This document shows, one piece after another, positions 24,707 to 36,024 of a stretch of DNA of 64,000 nucleotides (positions are counted from its first letter, which is position 1; every line of letters starts with the position of its first letter). The position numbers and the translations under genes were made by a program. The stretch is from Apus apus (lineage: Eukaryota; Chordata; Aves; Apodiformes; Apodidae): positions 19,539,001 through 19,603,000 of the forward strand of contig NC_067290.1 of the NCBI RefSeq assembly GCF_020740795.1, in the 5' to 3' direction. The notes under the pieces are model-generated. The model made no database searches and had not been told where the DNA came from. It saw only the letters and a list, made by a program, of their open reading frames with translations.

Positions 24707-24960
24707 TGCGGAGCGCAGGGTCCCCGGGAAGGCAGATGCGGAGCCAAGGGGAGATGCGGAGTCCGTGGCCGCCGGGGCTCCCGGCCGTGCCCGCGGAGCG
24801 GGATGCGGAGCGGGGTGCGGAGCGCAGCGCGGGCGCGGTGCCTCCTCGGCGGGTGCCGGGCCGTGACCCCCCCGGGGCGGGCAGAGCCGGGATGGCGGGG
24901 ATGGGGCTGCGTGTGTCTGTGCGGGCGGAGGGAGGGACGCTCCCTCCCAGGCTGGCAGAA

Positions 24961-25494
24961 ATGCATGCATAACTTTTTGCTTGATCCAGGCGGTGTTCCC
25001 CGCTCCAGTTTCGGCTTCTTTTCCCTTCCTTAGGCTGATGTTGCTTCCGTGCCGTGAGCAACATAATGCAGCATGTTGTTTTATTTATCCCAGACAGGAA
25101 TGACTCGCTCTCTAAACTATAAATTAAGCGATGCTGTTTGCATAACAAGTGGCGATACTTTGTATTTTACATTCTAATTATCCATCACTGTTTCGACTAA
25201 GCAATAGCGGGTTGTTTGGTTTTTGGTTTTTTTGCAAGGAGGGGTCAATAAAACAGTCTGATGTCTTGCAGCAATGTATTAGTTTTCCCTTGCTGGATTA
25301 ACGTGGGCAAAGGATGAAGAGCCAGCATATGGATGGGGCACCCTGAGGTGCGGGGAAGCAGGGGAATATTTGGCTATGGGGAGAAGTCAGGGTTTGTGTT
25401 TGTGCTGGCACATCCTCCTGTTTACATGGCTCGGTTCAGGACCTGCATCCTAGCAGATAAATCGTTCGGGTGAGAGCGGAGGCTGGTGTGAGCC
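24961..25494. other. AT-rich flank of the CpG island
   Basis: Composition drops abruptly to AT-rich. About 25060-25210 contains few repeats and several homeobox-like cores (AATTA) and has the look of a promoter-proximal conserved element. No open frame of note. Confidence 0.4.
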
Positions 25495-25740
25495 TCCTCT
25501 TCAGACGCTCACGCTACCCGTGAGATCCCTTCTGACAGCATCACGGGGCTCCCTCCCAGCGCAGGCTCCGCGGCCGCGGGTCCGTGGCCCGTCCCAGGGG
25601 CTCGGCGGAACCGCAGCCCGGTCCGTGCTCCTCCCGCTCCCACCTGCAGCTCCGTCCCAGGATGCGATGCTCCCGCCGAGCTCCCCGCGCTGCTGTCGGG
25701 CACGATGGCCAGTGCCGAGGGTGGGAAGCAGGGTGATGGG
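25495..25740. promoter_or_regulatory. secondary GC/CpG-rich patch
   Basis: A shorter CpG-rich stretch about 0.6 kb beyond the main island (for example CGCGGCCGCGGG near 25568). It may be a shore of the main island, an alternative promoter or an enhancer. Open frames on both strands here show no recognisable product. Confidence 0.45.
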
Positions 25741-28700
25741 CCCCTGTGCTTGGGACCAGCCTGCCGCCACCCCCTCCCACCCCCCCCAGAAGCCTTTTCT
25801 GCTGCTTTCCTGGTCAGGACACTTTATTTGTTCTTTTCTGGACCTGGGGAGCTTGAGTTTTTACCCTGCGTTTGTAAGTCCCTAAAAACTGCTTAAATGG
25901 CTCTTGAATAATCCTTCAAAGTCACCTCCCCTCTTTAATCTAATACCAAAAGGACTTACTTTACATGGCTAATCCCTCTTTTTCCTTCTGTACAGCCTCA
26001 TTTAGGGGTGTGCACACTGCTAATTTTCCCAAAGCAGCCTGCTTCAGACAATGGCTTCAGCTGGCATGCAGCAACCTCTCCCTCCTGTGCTGAACTCTGG
26101 GCAGAGCTAAACACATCTGACAAGATTTTGCGTGGTTTCAGGAGGTGATACATCGGTTCCCAACAAGTGAACTAACCCTTCACCACCTTTTCTTGGTTTG
26201 TGTATATGTGTAAATAGCAGCTATTGGGAGGCTCTGAGGGTCTCCTGCCCCATGGGTTAGCTTGCTTGAAGGCAGCTCTTGGTGATGAGGACTGGAGTAA
26301 AGCAGGGTGTGCCTGCAGATTGTTGGAGCTGAATGATCCTGGCAAAACTCTGGTGACTTGGAAATTTTCCCATCCTTATCTTCTGCAGTGGAGTTGAGCT
26401 CTCTTCTTCTAGCCCATCTAGTGTTGCCAGCTTGTGCTGTTTGACAAGATGACAAAATATATGTGTTAATGTGAGTGACAGCAGAAGAAAAGCTTACCTT
26501 TGCAGGAAGCCTCACTTCTCCCTTAGCATGGAAACAGGAGGAAATGATATTGCCTTCAAACTGTAACTTTACACACGTGAAGAGTGATGTCTGGAGCTCC
26601 TCAGCCCCCTGTCTGGTGTCACAGGGGATGTCCCGTGAGGGACAAGTGTGACTTCAGTGTGCTGTGGGTGGTGGGAGGGGGCCTCTTCTCTGGGCCATCA
26701 GGACACTTTTGGCCATGGTTTGGCATGAGCCCTCTTGGATGGGTGGTCTCTGAGGCTGTCCTTCCCTGGGGTGGCCTTAGTTTTATTTCCAGTGTTAATC
26801 CCTCCGTTGCTGGTTGCCTGAGGTCTGATTTATATGACAGCTGAGGGGGGTTTATTCTGAAGGGGAAAAGAGCAGCACTGCAAGACAGCAAGGAGGTGGT
26901 GAGAGAGCCCACCTTGGTTCCCAAACTCACATGTCCCCATGCATGAAAGTGCCTTGCTCTTTTGCTCTTTATATTTATTTGGATTCACATTTCTTGGATT
27001 TAAAATACACTCCTGTGTTACCCTGCCAGGGACAGCTGGAGAGCAGGTGTAAGCTCCTGACCCCTTTCTACCACTGGGGCAAAACTTCAGAATAATCTTG
27101 TAGATATCCTGGTGCCAGGTAATTTATTCCCCTTGGTTTAAGGAGTTGGCTTTGTCTGACAGTTCTGCCTAGTTAGCTTGGTTTAAAATGATGTAAAAAT
27201 CAGAGGTAAAGACATGGCAGAGCTGAAGAAAGGATATTAACCACAGAGTTAAGATCATTGCCTTTGTATTTTCTTTTGTGCCCTCTCTGGATGTTATTCA
27301 GTGCAGCAGGGTGGAGGTCTGAACTGCCCATGGCTGATCTGCCTCAGGGACACGGGTGGGCACAGCACCGGGCAGGCACCTTCTGGGCTGCAAGGAGAAG
27401 ATGCTGTTGCTTAAAAATACTCTGCTGCTTTTGAAAGTTCATAAATCGTCACAGGTCTATTTTTAGATTACAGCAAATCTGGGGTTTCTTCCCACACCTC
27501 CCATCTGTGGCCTAAAATGACCTGACAACGTCCCCGTAAAAGCTGTTTGCAGCTCCTTTTCATTTTGCCGGTGACCTGTTGTTCTGCTCCATTGTTATAC
27601 AGAGGATGGGGCTGGATTTGAAGAGGTTTTGGTGCAACAGTTGGGAAGTTTCCTTCACATGCAGAAATTGGAAGTCTGCTGCTTGGTGCCTGAGTGATGT
27701 GCAGCCCCTGACAGGGAAGCAATCACCAACACAGAAAAGTAACATGAATCACACCAAATGCACAAATGTCAGCTCCAAAACTCTCCTCTAGGCGTGCTGC
27801 CAAGATTTAAACTTGCACGTATCTTTACTGTTAATCTGCTACAAGTGGTTCCTCCAAATATAAATATGAATATCATGACAGTAGTGATTCATTCTTTTTA
27901 TTGTTAGCAAAGCAAATATATAATGATGACACCCAACTGAGGTTCTGTTTCATGCGAGTACACAACTATTCCCTGTCCCCCACCACCCTCCATCACAAAC
28001 TATGTTACTAAAACAAAACCTTGTGTCAAACCTGCTTGTAATCTTAGCATAAAAGAGCTTCACTGTATTTTCTACACTGAACAGGGGTTTCCAATACTGT
28101 AGGTGTTGTCCTTGGGAAATAACTAAATTCTTTGCTTTTCCCTAGATACAGGCAGTCACTTTTATCTTATTCTGCAGGATAAAAATCTGTTTCAACATGA
28201 CAACCTACAAAAAATACCATTGAAGTTGTTTTAATTGCTGGATTGAATCACTGAAAGTCAAACCCTCAGGACCAAGAGGGTAAAAGTATTTTGAAAACAA
28301 TTAATCTGGTGATGTTGTCATATGCATGATTCAAATTTAGGCAGCTAAGGCATAAGGAGTGAGTTTTGACTCTGCAATGCGAATGGAGATTTTTGCTGAG
28401 GTACCTAATTAAAGCATAGATGTATCAGCATCTGGACTTCAGTAAGGTGATACACTTGTTGCATTTTGGGGACTCAAGGAAACAGTCTTCAACTGTTACA
28501 TCTTTAAAATTGCCTGTACAGGGATTCTGTTTTTAATGTGTTAAACAGGTTCTACCACATATATTTCTTCTAGTAATTCTTCCAGTGGCTCAGGAGTTGA
28601 TGCTCTGTTATTTGAAGGTTTGCTGGACAAATCTTGGATATGGCCAAACATCTTTATTAATGAATACAAGTTTTTGATATAAGCAGTACTAAGCTCTCCT

Positions 28701-30689
28701 AAGATGTACTATACTAAACATTAAAAGGAATGTAATGGGATGGTACTTCCCTCCTTTTCTCCTCTTTGCTTTTCCAGAGGCTTTGAGGCAGGTTTCAGTG
28801 GACACAATTGTTATTAACCATCTCCAGTGGGCTTTCCCCATTCTTGTTAGCAGAGCAAGGTGTGGTTGAAAGACCAGCTGTTAGGTTTGGCTCTCCCCAG
28901 ATGTTTTTTTAACCCAGGATAGCAATATGACAGCACTCCCCACTGTGATGGTTTGTCTTCCTTTGCAGTCGTTGAGCACAATTAGCACAGTCCAGAGGAC
29001 TCTTCCGTCAGTATCCCTGCCCCTCCTGTGGTCCTTCTGAGGAACAGTTTAATTTCCAACCTGGTCACCACTTGCATCTCCTTGGGTTTCCTGAATTAGC
29101 CTACATGGTCAGAACTGCTCAGACATGAGAGAGTTTCCAAGAGTTGTTGGCACTTGGTGGTCATTCAGGAGACAAGTTAGTCCTGAGCTGCTTCTGACTC
29201 CAGATTGATTCACGCTTTGATAAGTTCTATCAGTAAAAGATCTTTATTTACCTCAGACAAAATATGTTTAGAATTTATTTATATAAATTTTAGCCAATGA
29301 AGAGATGTGGTATTTAAATCCCTCTACATATGCTTTAGCAGGTCACTTCACTTTAGAAGACTAAGAAAGGGAAAAATAACATCCTTGGGTGTTGTAATGG
29401 AAAAACCGGTATTAGGAATGGTAGTTTATTAGTGATGAATAGCAATAACCCAGCAGTGTTTTTGTAACTGACCTGTAAGTGCATAATTTGATAAACTCTT
29501 TTTATGCAGATAACAGGGTATTATTTGGGAAGACATAAAAGCATCATGTTCAAATAATTAAACACATTTTCACCTCTCTCTTTCTCATAATAGGAATGTG
29601 AAAACCCAACTAGGCATCCATGGACATGTTTCCTTTCCTTGGACTGATAGTAGTAGGCTCATACCTGAGCCAGATTCTTCTGTTAACTGTGGGGTTATTC
29701 TGGGTTTAAGCCAAGATTTTTTTATGGATGAGGTTGTATACTAGCCAAGAACCCACCATGGCACCTTGGTTTCTGCCACCATAAAGGGAGTAAAGTGCTG
29801 GAGTGATGTGCTGGATCTTCTCCCCTCAGACCTTTAGTGGGACTCCCATACTTTATGTGGCACATTTGTGAGGAGCCTGTGGCTGGTGGGCTGCCCCTGG
29901 TGCATAAATTCATGTCATGTGACTTTCTTTTTCCTTGATATTGGGTAACATTGTACTTGGCATAAATGCTGTGACCCATGAGAGGTGTGTGAGAGGCATG
30001 TGAAAGGAGCAGGGAGGGTTCCCCTCCTGCTTAGGGCACTGAGAAGCTTCCATCAAATAAGGTGTTGGGTTTTGTTTTTTGTTTTTTTTCTTCTTATCAC
30101 TACTACCCTGTTCTTGTGAAATGAAGGCAAAAGCTCTGGCTTCTCTTGTCATGAATGAATGGATGAATCTTCTTGGTCTTTGTCTCCCAGTCTTTTGGGA
30201 AAGTAATAATAAAAAAAAGCTTCTGAACAGCACTTCAGTTGTAGCTTTTTTTAAAGGGTTACTTAGCATAAGAGCAGAACATTTTGCCTAAGAGGGTTTT
30301 AGTCCAAGAATGACTTTTCATATTTAATTGATCTGTATTGCTCAATTAGGGAGGTGTATAATGCCCTCTGTTCATGTATAGCTGGAAGTAGCAATGAATG
30401 AAATATGAAGTACAGCAGTAGAGTTAATTTCAAACAGAATCAGCTCTTAGCAATGTACAAACAGGATTTCAATCCAGGCCTGGATATGCATGAGGAGATA
30501 TGAATTGTGTAAATACATCAGGTCGTTACCTTCTACATGCAAATTATTTTGAATTATAATATTTGGTTTTATTCTGGCCAGAGTGCAGTAGCCTTTTTGT
30601 TCTAAATCATCTTAATAAACATTTCCAACTGTCGAATAAATGCTCAGACATATTTCAGTGTGTTCTTCTCTGGAAGCAGCTCACTTGGG
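25741..30689. other. non-coding DNA, probably intron or intergenic
   Basis: About 5 kb of ordinary AT-rich sequence with short chance frames. 28.0-29.7 kb is especially poor in open frames. No CR1 or other repeat was recognised, and no exon candidate with two good splice sites was found on the plus strand. Confidence 0.55.
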
Positions 30690-31020
30690 CTCCAAAGCCC
30701 GCGTTTCCCAAGTAGAGCTGTGCTGCCGGGTGGCGGGGACCCGGCAGAGCACCCAGCAGCGTGGCGTGGGTAGACACGGGTGACAAGATCCCACGGGGTG
30801 GCAGCACCGGGGTGGCAGCACTCAGCCCGCAGCACCGCGCGGCTCCAGCTGCTCCCGCCACAGCTGCAGCTCCGCTTCCTGCGCTGTGCGTCCCGGACCC
30901 GCATCCCCGACCCGCATCCCTCCCCCGCAGCCTGCCCCGAGCGTTGGGAGCAACCCTCTCTAGACGGGCCCGGGAAGGAGCTGGTGCCGGTCTGCAGGCA
31001 CCTCGCTGGACACTGGGTGT
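30690..31020. promoter_or_regulatory. second CpG-island-like stretch
   Basis: Roughly 330 bases with high GC and many CG dinucleotides (for example GCAGCACCGCGCGGCTCC near 30829), standing out from AT-rich flanks. A near-duplicate GACCCGCATCCC lies at about 30896-30921. It is a candidate alternative promoter or intragenic CpG island. The candidate exon at 31213-31288 lies about 200 bases downstream. No TATA box is seen. Confidence 0.5.
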
Positions 31021-31212
31021 CACGCTGGGAACCCTGATCAGATTTCATGATTTTTTTTTTTCAGTACAGTTTTCTCAGGATTCCAAATTCTGAGGAGTCT
31101 CTAGAAAAAGGCACCATTTTCCTCCTTGACACGTTGCTTTCATCAGTGCTGTGAGCCTCTGGTGACCCACACAGCCATTCTGCTCCTCAGTTTACCCCCT
31201 CCTCCCCCCCAG

Positions 31213-31288
31213 TGCTGTTATACCCCCTGCCGTCCACCTTTCTGCGGACAGCCTGATGCAGCAGGTCCTCTTACATCTGGGCTGACAG
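31213..31288 (+). CDS. candidate internal exon, 76 nt
   Basis: Preceded by a long C/T-rich tract ending CCCCCCCAG (a good 3' splice site) and followed by CAG/GTAAGG (near-consensus 5' splice site). Of three frames only one is stop-free. It is cysteine- and proline-rich (begins CCYTPCRPPFCGQPD), enters in phase 0 and leaves in phase 1. Phase 0 matches the candidate first exon ending at 24523. No family is recognised, and the segment may be untranslated or part of a non-coding RNA. Decoy exons of this quality do occur by chance in long introns. Confidence 0.25.
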
Positions 31289-33311
31289 GTAAGGGCTTTT
31301 TGTGGCTTGCTCAGCATCTGCCTCTCTCTGCTCCTCCCCAGCTCCTTTGGTTTCACCACAGGATGATGCTGAGAACAAGAGTATTCCTGTGCTGGCTCCA
31401 TCACGGCCAGACTTGCTGATAGAAAGCCCTGATTGCTCCCGAAGAAGGATTTGCAGCTCTGCAGAAATCAGTCCTGAAAGGGGTGGGTTGTCTGTGTGCA
31501 GTTCTCCTGCAGGAGGGCTTTCTGGGGAGGTACACCTGTCTGTTAAGGGTAGCTCAGTGTTAGAGCAGTCCAGAAAGTCCCTGTGGGAGAGGAGATCTGC
31601 TGGCAGCTTTGCCAGATCCGTGTTTGGTGAGCATCAGGCAGGCCTCTCCGGGTGGGCAGGGAGGACGGGCAGGGCAGAGGGAAAGCTCTGAGCATCCTTC
31701 CTGCTCTGACCTCTGCTGCCACAGCAGTGCTTTCATATCGTTTGCCAGCAGTTCCTACACTGACTGTTAAATGAACATATCACACATTAAATGAACACCT
31801 CACACATGGGCAGAGGTGGGAAAAGCAGATATGGAGAGATGCTAATCCTAAGGTTGGGTCTGTCCTCAGGAGCACCAGTAATGTGCTGGTGTGAGTCAAA
31901 GACTTAGTGGGGTGAATTCAGTGTTTGATGGTTCTCTTCTAATTGCAGATAATAGGGGAAAAAACACAGGTCAGATACATCTTGAGGATGAAGGGAGCAG
32001 AACATGGATTGACTCGGGGTTTTCTCTAGTCAAGTGGAAAAGAGGAAGCCCGGTATGAGGAACCTGGAAAGGTCAAACTAATTTGTACTTGCGTGATGAT
32101 GAGTAATACCTCTGTTGTTTATGAAGCTTGCAAAATCTTTCTGCTGTTAACCACTGCCATTTATCTGATGGTGATTTTGAGAAATTAAAAATGAAGCAGC
32201 AATTGTTCCACCCTCTTCATGCCTTAATCTGCTTTGGTTTAGGATCCCTGTGAAAAGTTACCTATCCTTTACAAATTAGTTGAGATTAAATTTATTCTGT
32301 TCTCATGACCTCAGTAGGCTGTGGCTGAAGGAAGGAGGCCTTTTTTAAACAAAAAGATTTAGAGTATGGTTGATAAGAGTAAAACTGAAAACCTGCCTGT
32401 GTCTTGCTGCTTAAGGATTCTGTCTGTTCTCCCACTTGTTTATTTCGCAGCAGTCTTTTCTGTTTATTTCCTAAGTGGAAATGTTGCATGCATGTCCATC
32501 TACTGAGATGAAAAAGGGAAAAAACAGTGAGCTCCTAATGCCCCAAACCACCTTCTGCTGCTTGGGTTAGGCAGGCAGATTTGCAGCTTCTCTTAGTAGC
32601 CACTGAAAGTTGTATGAATGTTCCTGGGATTCTGGTTTCCTGGGAGAGTCGATGCTACCAAACTGCATAATGTTCCATGCAACATTTGGGGACTATATCA
32701 GGAGTCCCTCCTGCCTCGTGTGCAGCAAGAAGTGGAGGCTCCAGAGGAATTCATTTGCTAGGCTTATTGCTGAGACATTTAATATCTGGAATGATTTAGT
32801 ATATCAAATTCTAGAGTTTTGGGCTGAATGTAGCTGCATTCGTCATTGTTGCAGAACGTTGACAGTGAACAAAAGGTGCTGCAGGGAACCATAATTCACA
32901 CAGCAAATTAACGGGTTCCTGGCTTTGCTTGCTCAGCTAAATGGGAGCTGGGAATGCTGTGGTCTCACTGGATGAGGGCTTTCTGCAGCAAGCCTGTGGG
33001 TCAGGAGGTTGCATGTCCTTCATTCCTGGAGCAGATGTTAAAAGCATCACCCTCCTGCCATATGGCTGTCACTGGCCTTCTTTGCTCTTGAAGGTACTTC
33101 ACTAGGGAAGACTTAAAGGGGGAGAAAGACCCCAAACAATTTGTTGGCAGTGATGGGAGCATGATGTACTTGTTTTAAGAGAAATTGATTCTTAGTGGGC
33201 ATCCATGGGGGAAAAAGGATTTGATTGAGAAGGTTTTCTGTACCAAAAATGTAATCACATCACACCGTGACAAACTTAAAGCTGTGAGCACAGCATGGCC
33301 AGCAACACAGG
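31289..33311. other. non-coding DNA
   Basis: No recognised gene. A 129-codon plus frame (31302-31691) lacks any family resemblance. A 20-bp tandem duplication lies at 31767-31806. Confidence 0.55.
31767..31806 (+). repeat. 20-bp tandem duplication, diverged
   Basis: TTAAATGAACATATCACACA is followed directly by a copy differing at three bases (TAT changed to CCT). Local duplication. Confidence 0.75.
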
Positions 33312-33604
33312 CCAAGTGGCAAGGAACAAGTGCAAGAGCAAAAGGAAACAGGCTCAAGTTGTGCCAGGGGATGTTTAGATTGGACAGGAGGAAACATTTC
33401 TTGACCTAAAGGGTTGTCAGGCCCTGGCACAGGCTGTCCAGGGCAGTGGTGGAGTCACCATCCTGGGCAGGATTTGAAAGCTGTGTAGATGTGGCACTTG
33501 GGGACATGGCTTAGGTGTGGCCTTGGCAGTGCTGGGTTAATGGTTGGACTTGATGATCTTAGAGGTCTTTTCCAACCAAAACCATTCTGTGATTCAATGA
33601 TTCT
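33312..33604 (+). mobile_element. CR1 LINE 3' end, plus orientation
   Basis: About 290 bases matching the CR1 3' region in order. First comes CTCAAGTTGTGCCAGGGGA and GTTTAGATTGGA. Then follow a TTGTCAGGCCCTGGCACAGG-like segment, GGGCAGTGGTGGAGTCACCA and TGGTTGGACTTGATGATCTT. The end is the terminal TCCAACCAAAACCATTCTGTG. The copy is 5'-truncated and non-coding. The clear terminal ATTC repeats fix the orientation. Confidence 0.92.
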
Positions 33605-35889
33605 CCTCCACTCAGACTTATCTGTCATTTACTACTTCAGTGGCTCCGTTCACATGGTGGCTCATGCAATCAGCAGTAAGAACAATGTTCCACAGAAGGC
33701 AGCATTATGGATGCTTCTCCTCTGCCAGCACAGTCTGAGGGAGACTCCAAAACCCCTGTCTGGTGGGTCTGCTGCTGAAGAAGCCCTGAGGAGGGGCTGA
33801 CAGTGGTCAGCTAGATCACCCTGTTCCTCCATCCTGGGAAGCTTCCTTCTGGCTGCTCAGGTGGTTCAGGGGAGGAGGTGGCCCCTTCTGCCTGGAGAAG
33901 ACATCTGGTGCAGATGTCACTGTTCTGGTCCAGAAAGAGGGTCCTTTAAATCCTCTTTTAAAAGCATTTAACCTGACACTGGAGTGGTCTCCACATCCCA
34001 ACCAGCCCTGGGACCAAACCCTCAGCTGTTACCCTGATGTCTTTTTCCTTTATTTAGGAAGTCTGAGGTTTGTGCTGTACACCAATCCTTCCTGGGGTAT
34101 CCAGAGACAGCCAGGCTACCTCTGACAGCCTCCTTGCTATCAGCATGCACTGCATCTCAGAACCATTTTATTATTATGATTATGATTGTATTTTAGAACC
34201 ATTACCTAAAATATGGAATCGCTGCCCCTAGAAAAGTGGATTATCCTTTCCTGGATAGCTAATTTTATTTCACTCAAGAAAATTTGATTCCTATTTCTGA
34301 AGCATTGCCACTAAACAGCTTTCTAAGCAAAGTTCAGTGCAAGACCAAATTAGATTCGTTTTGGGAGAAGGGAAATATTGGTGTTGCAAGTGTCCAGAGG
34401 GCTTGAAATGAAAATAATCTTATAGATCAAACTTAAATTGAGTTCAGATATTACAGAGATAACACAGTTCTGTACCTGGAAAATCCCATCTGTCAAAAAA
34501 AAACAACTTCAGGGGCACATTTTCAAATGGCACTTCTGGATCATCCGACTTCTGTCTCTGGCAGCCCCATGCATTACTTACTGAGCCACAGAGCTTGCAG
34601 AGTAGTTCAGGCTGCATCACCCTAGTCAGTAAAATAAAAATTCAAAAAAGAAGGCAGAGGAATGCTCTTCAGGCATTTATAAAATCCTTCACAAATTGCA
34701 CCAGTCTGAAATGGGAGAGACTTGTCTGTCTTAGTGACTTTTGAATAAGGCTCTGAAAATTTAGGCCAGACTATAACTGAGCCCCATGTCTGCACGAGAA
34801 AATACCTTGTGAAGCTCAGCAGTTGGAAGTAGAAGCAGTTTGCATCAAACTGGAGAACTTATTTGACCCTTATTACTGTCATCTCTGAATGCACTTAGAA
34901 TTTCAGGTCTTAATTTTCCTTGTGACAATCTGCTGAGCTGGTTGTGCCTGCTTTATTGGTGATCAGGAGCTGAGATGCTCATGTTGAGGTGGTCACAGAT
35001 ACAGAGCTATTTAGGCACTTCGTTCTCTAGTAAGCACTACCCAAATTCTTTGCATTTTAGGGTAAAGAGCTGTTAAAAATAGTAAGTTTATGACAAAGGA
35101 AAAATATTAACACTGACTTCTGATCCCCTATGAGCTGCATCATAACTCTGTTTTATGCCTAAACTAGATGTGTTTTTGCACCTGTGTTTTTGCTTTGGAT
35201 CAGTCCTCCTCAGCTGCATGGGCCCCAGGATGTCCATGAATACTTGCTTTAAAACTACCAATAACTGGGACTGAAAGTATATTTTCCAAAATGTAACCCA
35301 GTATGATTTAGCTATCTAAAACATTATGAGTAGACCTGAGCATTTGCATAGAAATTCTTGACAATATCTATGCTAAAATAATGTCATCCATTAGTATTGT
35401 GTAAAATATAAAGTATCATGCAATATTTAAATACAACTGCAGTGAATCCTCTACAACTGTACTGACAGGATCTAAATTTAGTAACTAATTAAATTCCATG
35501 GAACAGAAGAATGCATTTCTCCTTTGCAATCCACTTCTTGTAAGAACAAAGATCACGTGTATCATCCATACTTCTATTTTTGTATAATGTGGTATATTTT
35601 TGTCTATATTAACTATATACCTGTGTTTTCTGCATTTCTACATCTGTATTGCAGCATCTCTGCTGAAATGGACCTGGGGACTGTGGGCTGAGCACGAGCT
35701 GGTGCTGCGGCTCAGTTACCCTCAGATCTGCCCCATGGCCATGAGGTTGGGGGAGTGGGAGCCCATCACCCCTCCCTCTGCACTCTTAGTCCAGGTCTGG
35801 ACCCCTCTTTCCAGCTCTGCCCTTGCTGTGGGATGGTGGCTGATGGAGGTAGTTGGGCTTGGGGGCCAGGGGGTGGCTGCAACCATGCC
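33605..35889. other. non-coding DNA
   Basis: No gene recognised. 34.1-35.6 kb is AT-rich and almost without open frames. Nothing else to report. Confidence 0.6.
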
Positions 35890-36024
35890 CTGAGCAACCA
35901 GGGCTGGATTCATCTGCTCAGAGCTTCCCCCGTCCTGAGCAACCAGGGCTGGATTCATCTGCTCAGAGCTTTCCCCATCCTGAGCAACCAGGGCTGGATT
36001 CATCTGCTCAGAGCTTCCTTCAGC
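35890..36024. repeat. 45-bp minisatellite, three copies
   Basis: Three head-to-tail copies starting at 35890, 35935 and 35980, each 45 bases and nearly identical; differences sit mainly in the last ten bases. Each copy begins CTGAGCA and has TGCTCAG about 18 bases later, a perfect 7-bp inverted repeat, so each unit can form a hairpin. Because 45 is a multiple of three, frames on both strands read through as 15-residue repeats (plus: LSNQGWIHLLRAS; minus: SSEQMNPALVAQDG). That by itself does not show that it is coding. Confidence 0.9.

Larger units (their letters stand above)
23690..24960 (+). promoter_or_regulatory. CpG island, probable promoter
   Basis: GC content and CpG frequency jump sharply here. 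The core (about 24060-24890) is packed with CG dinucleotides, unlike the CpG-depleted flanks. It holds Sp1-type GC boxes (CCCCGCCCC near 24509, GGGGCGG at 24874-24880), repeated GATGCGGAG/GGTGCGGAG words at 24700-24830 and a G-quadruplex motif. No TATA box at a convincing place is seen, which fits the dispersed-initiation promoters of housekeeping and developmental genes. Direction is inferred as plus from the strong 5' splice site after 24523 (CAG followed by GTAAGC). A second donor-like site (TGG followed by GTGAGT) lies after 23772. A divergent minus-strand transcript is possible. The long open frames in the island on both strands are a by-product of few stops in GC-rich DNA. Confidence 0.75.

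Noticed and set aside
23958..25148. 396-codon minus-strand open frame across the CpG island
   Set aside because: GC-rich DNA has few stops, frames of similar size exist on both strands here, the product is low-complexity Pro/Ala/Arg/Ser, and no family is recognisable.
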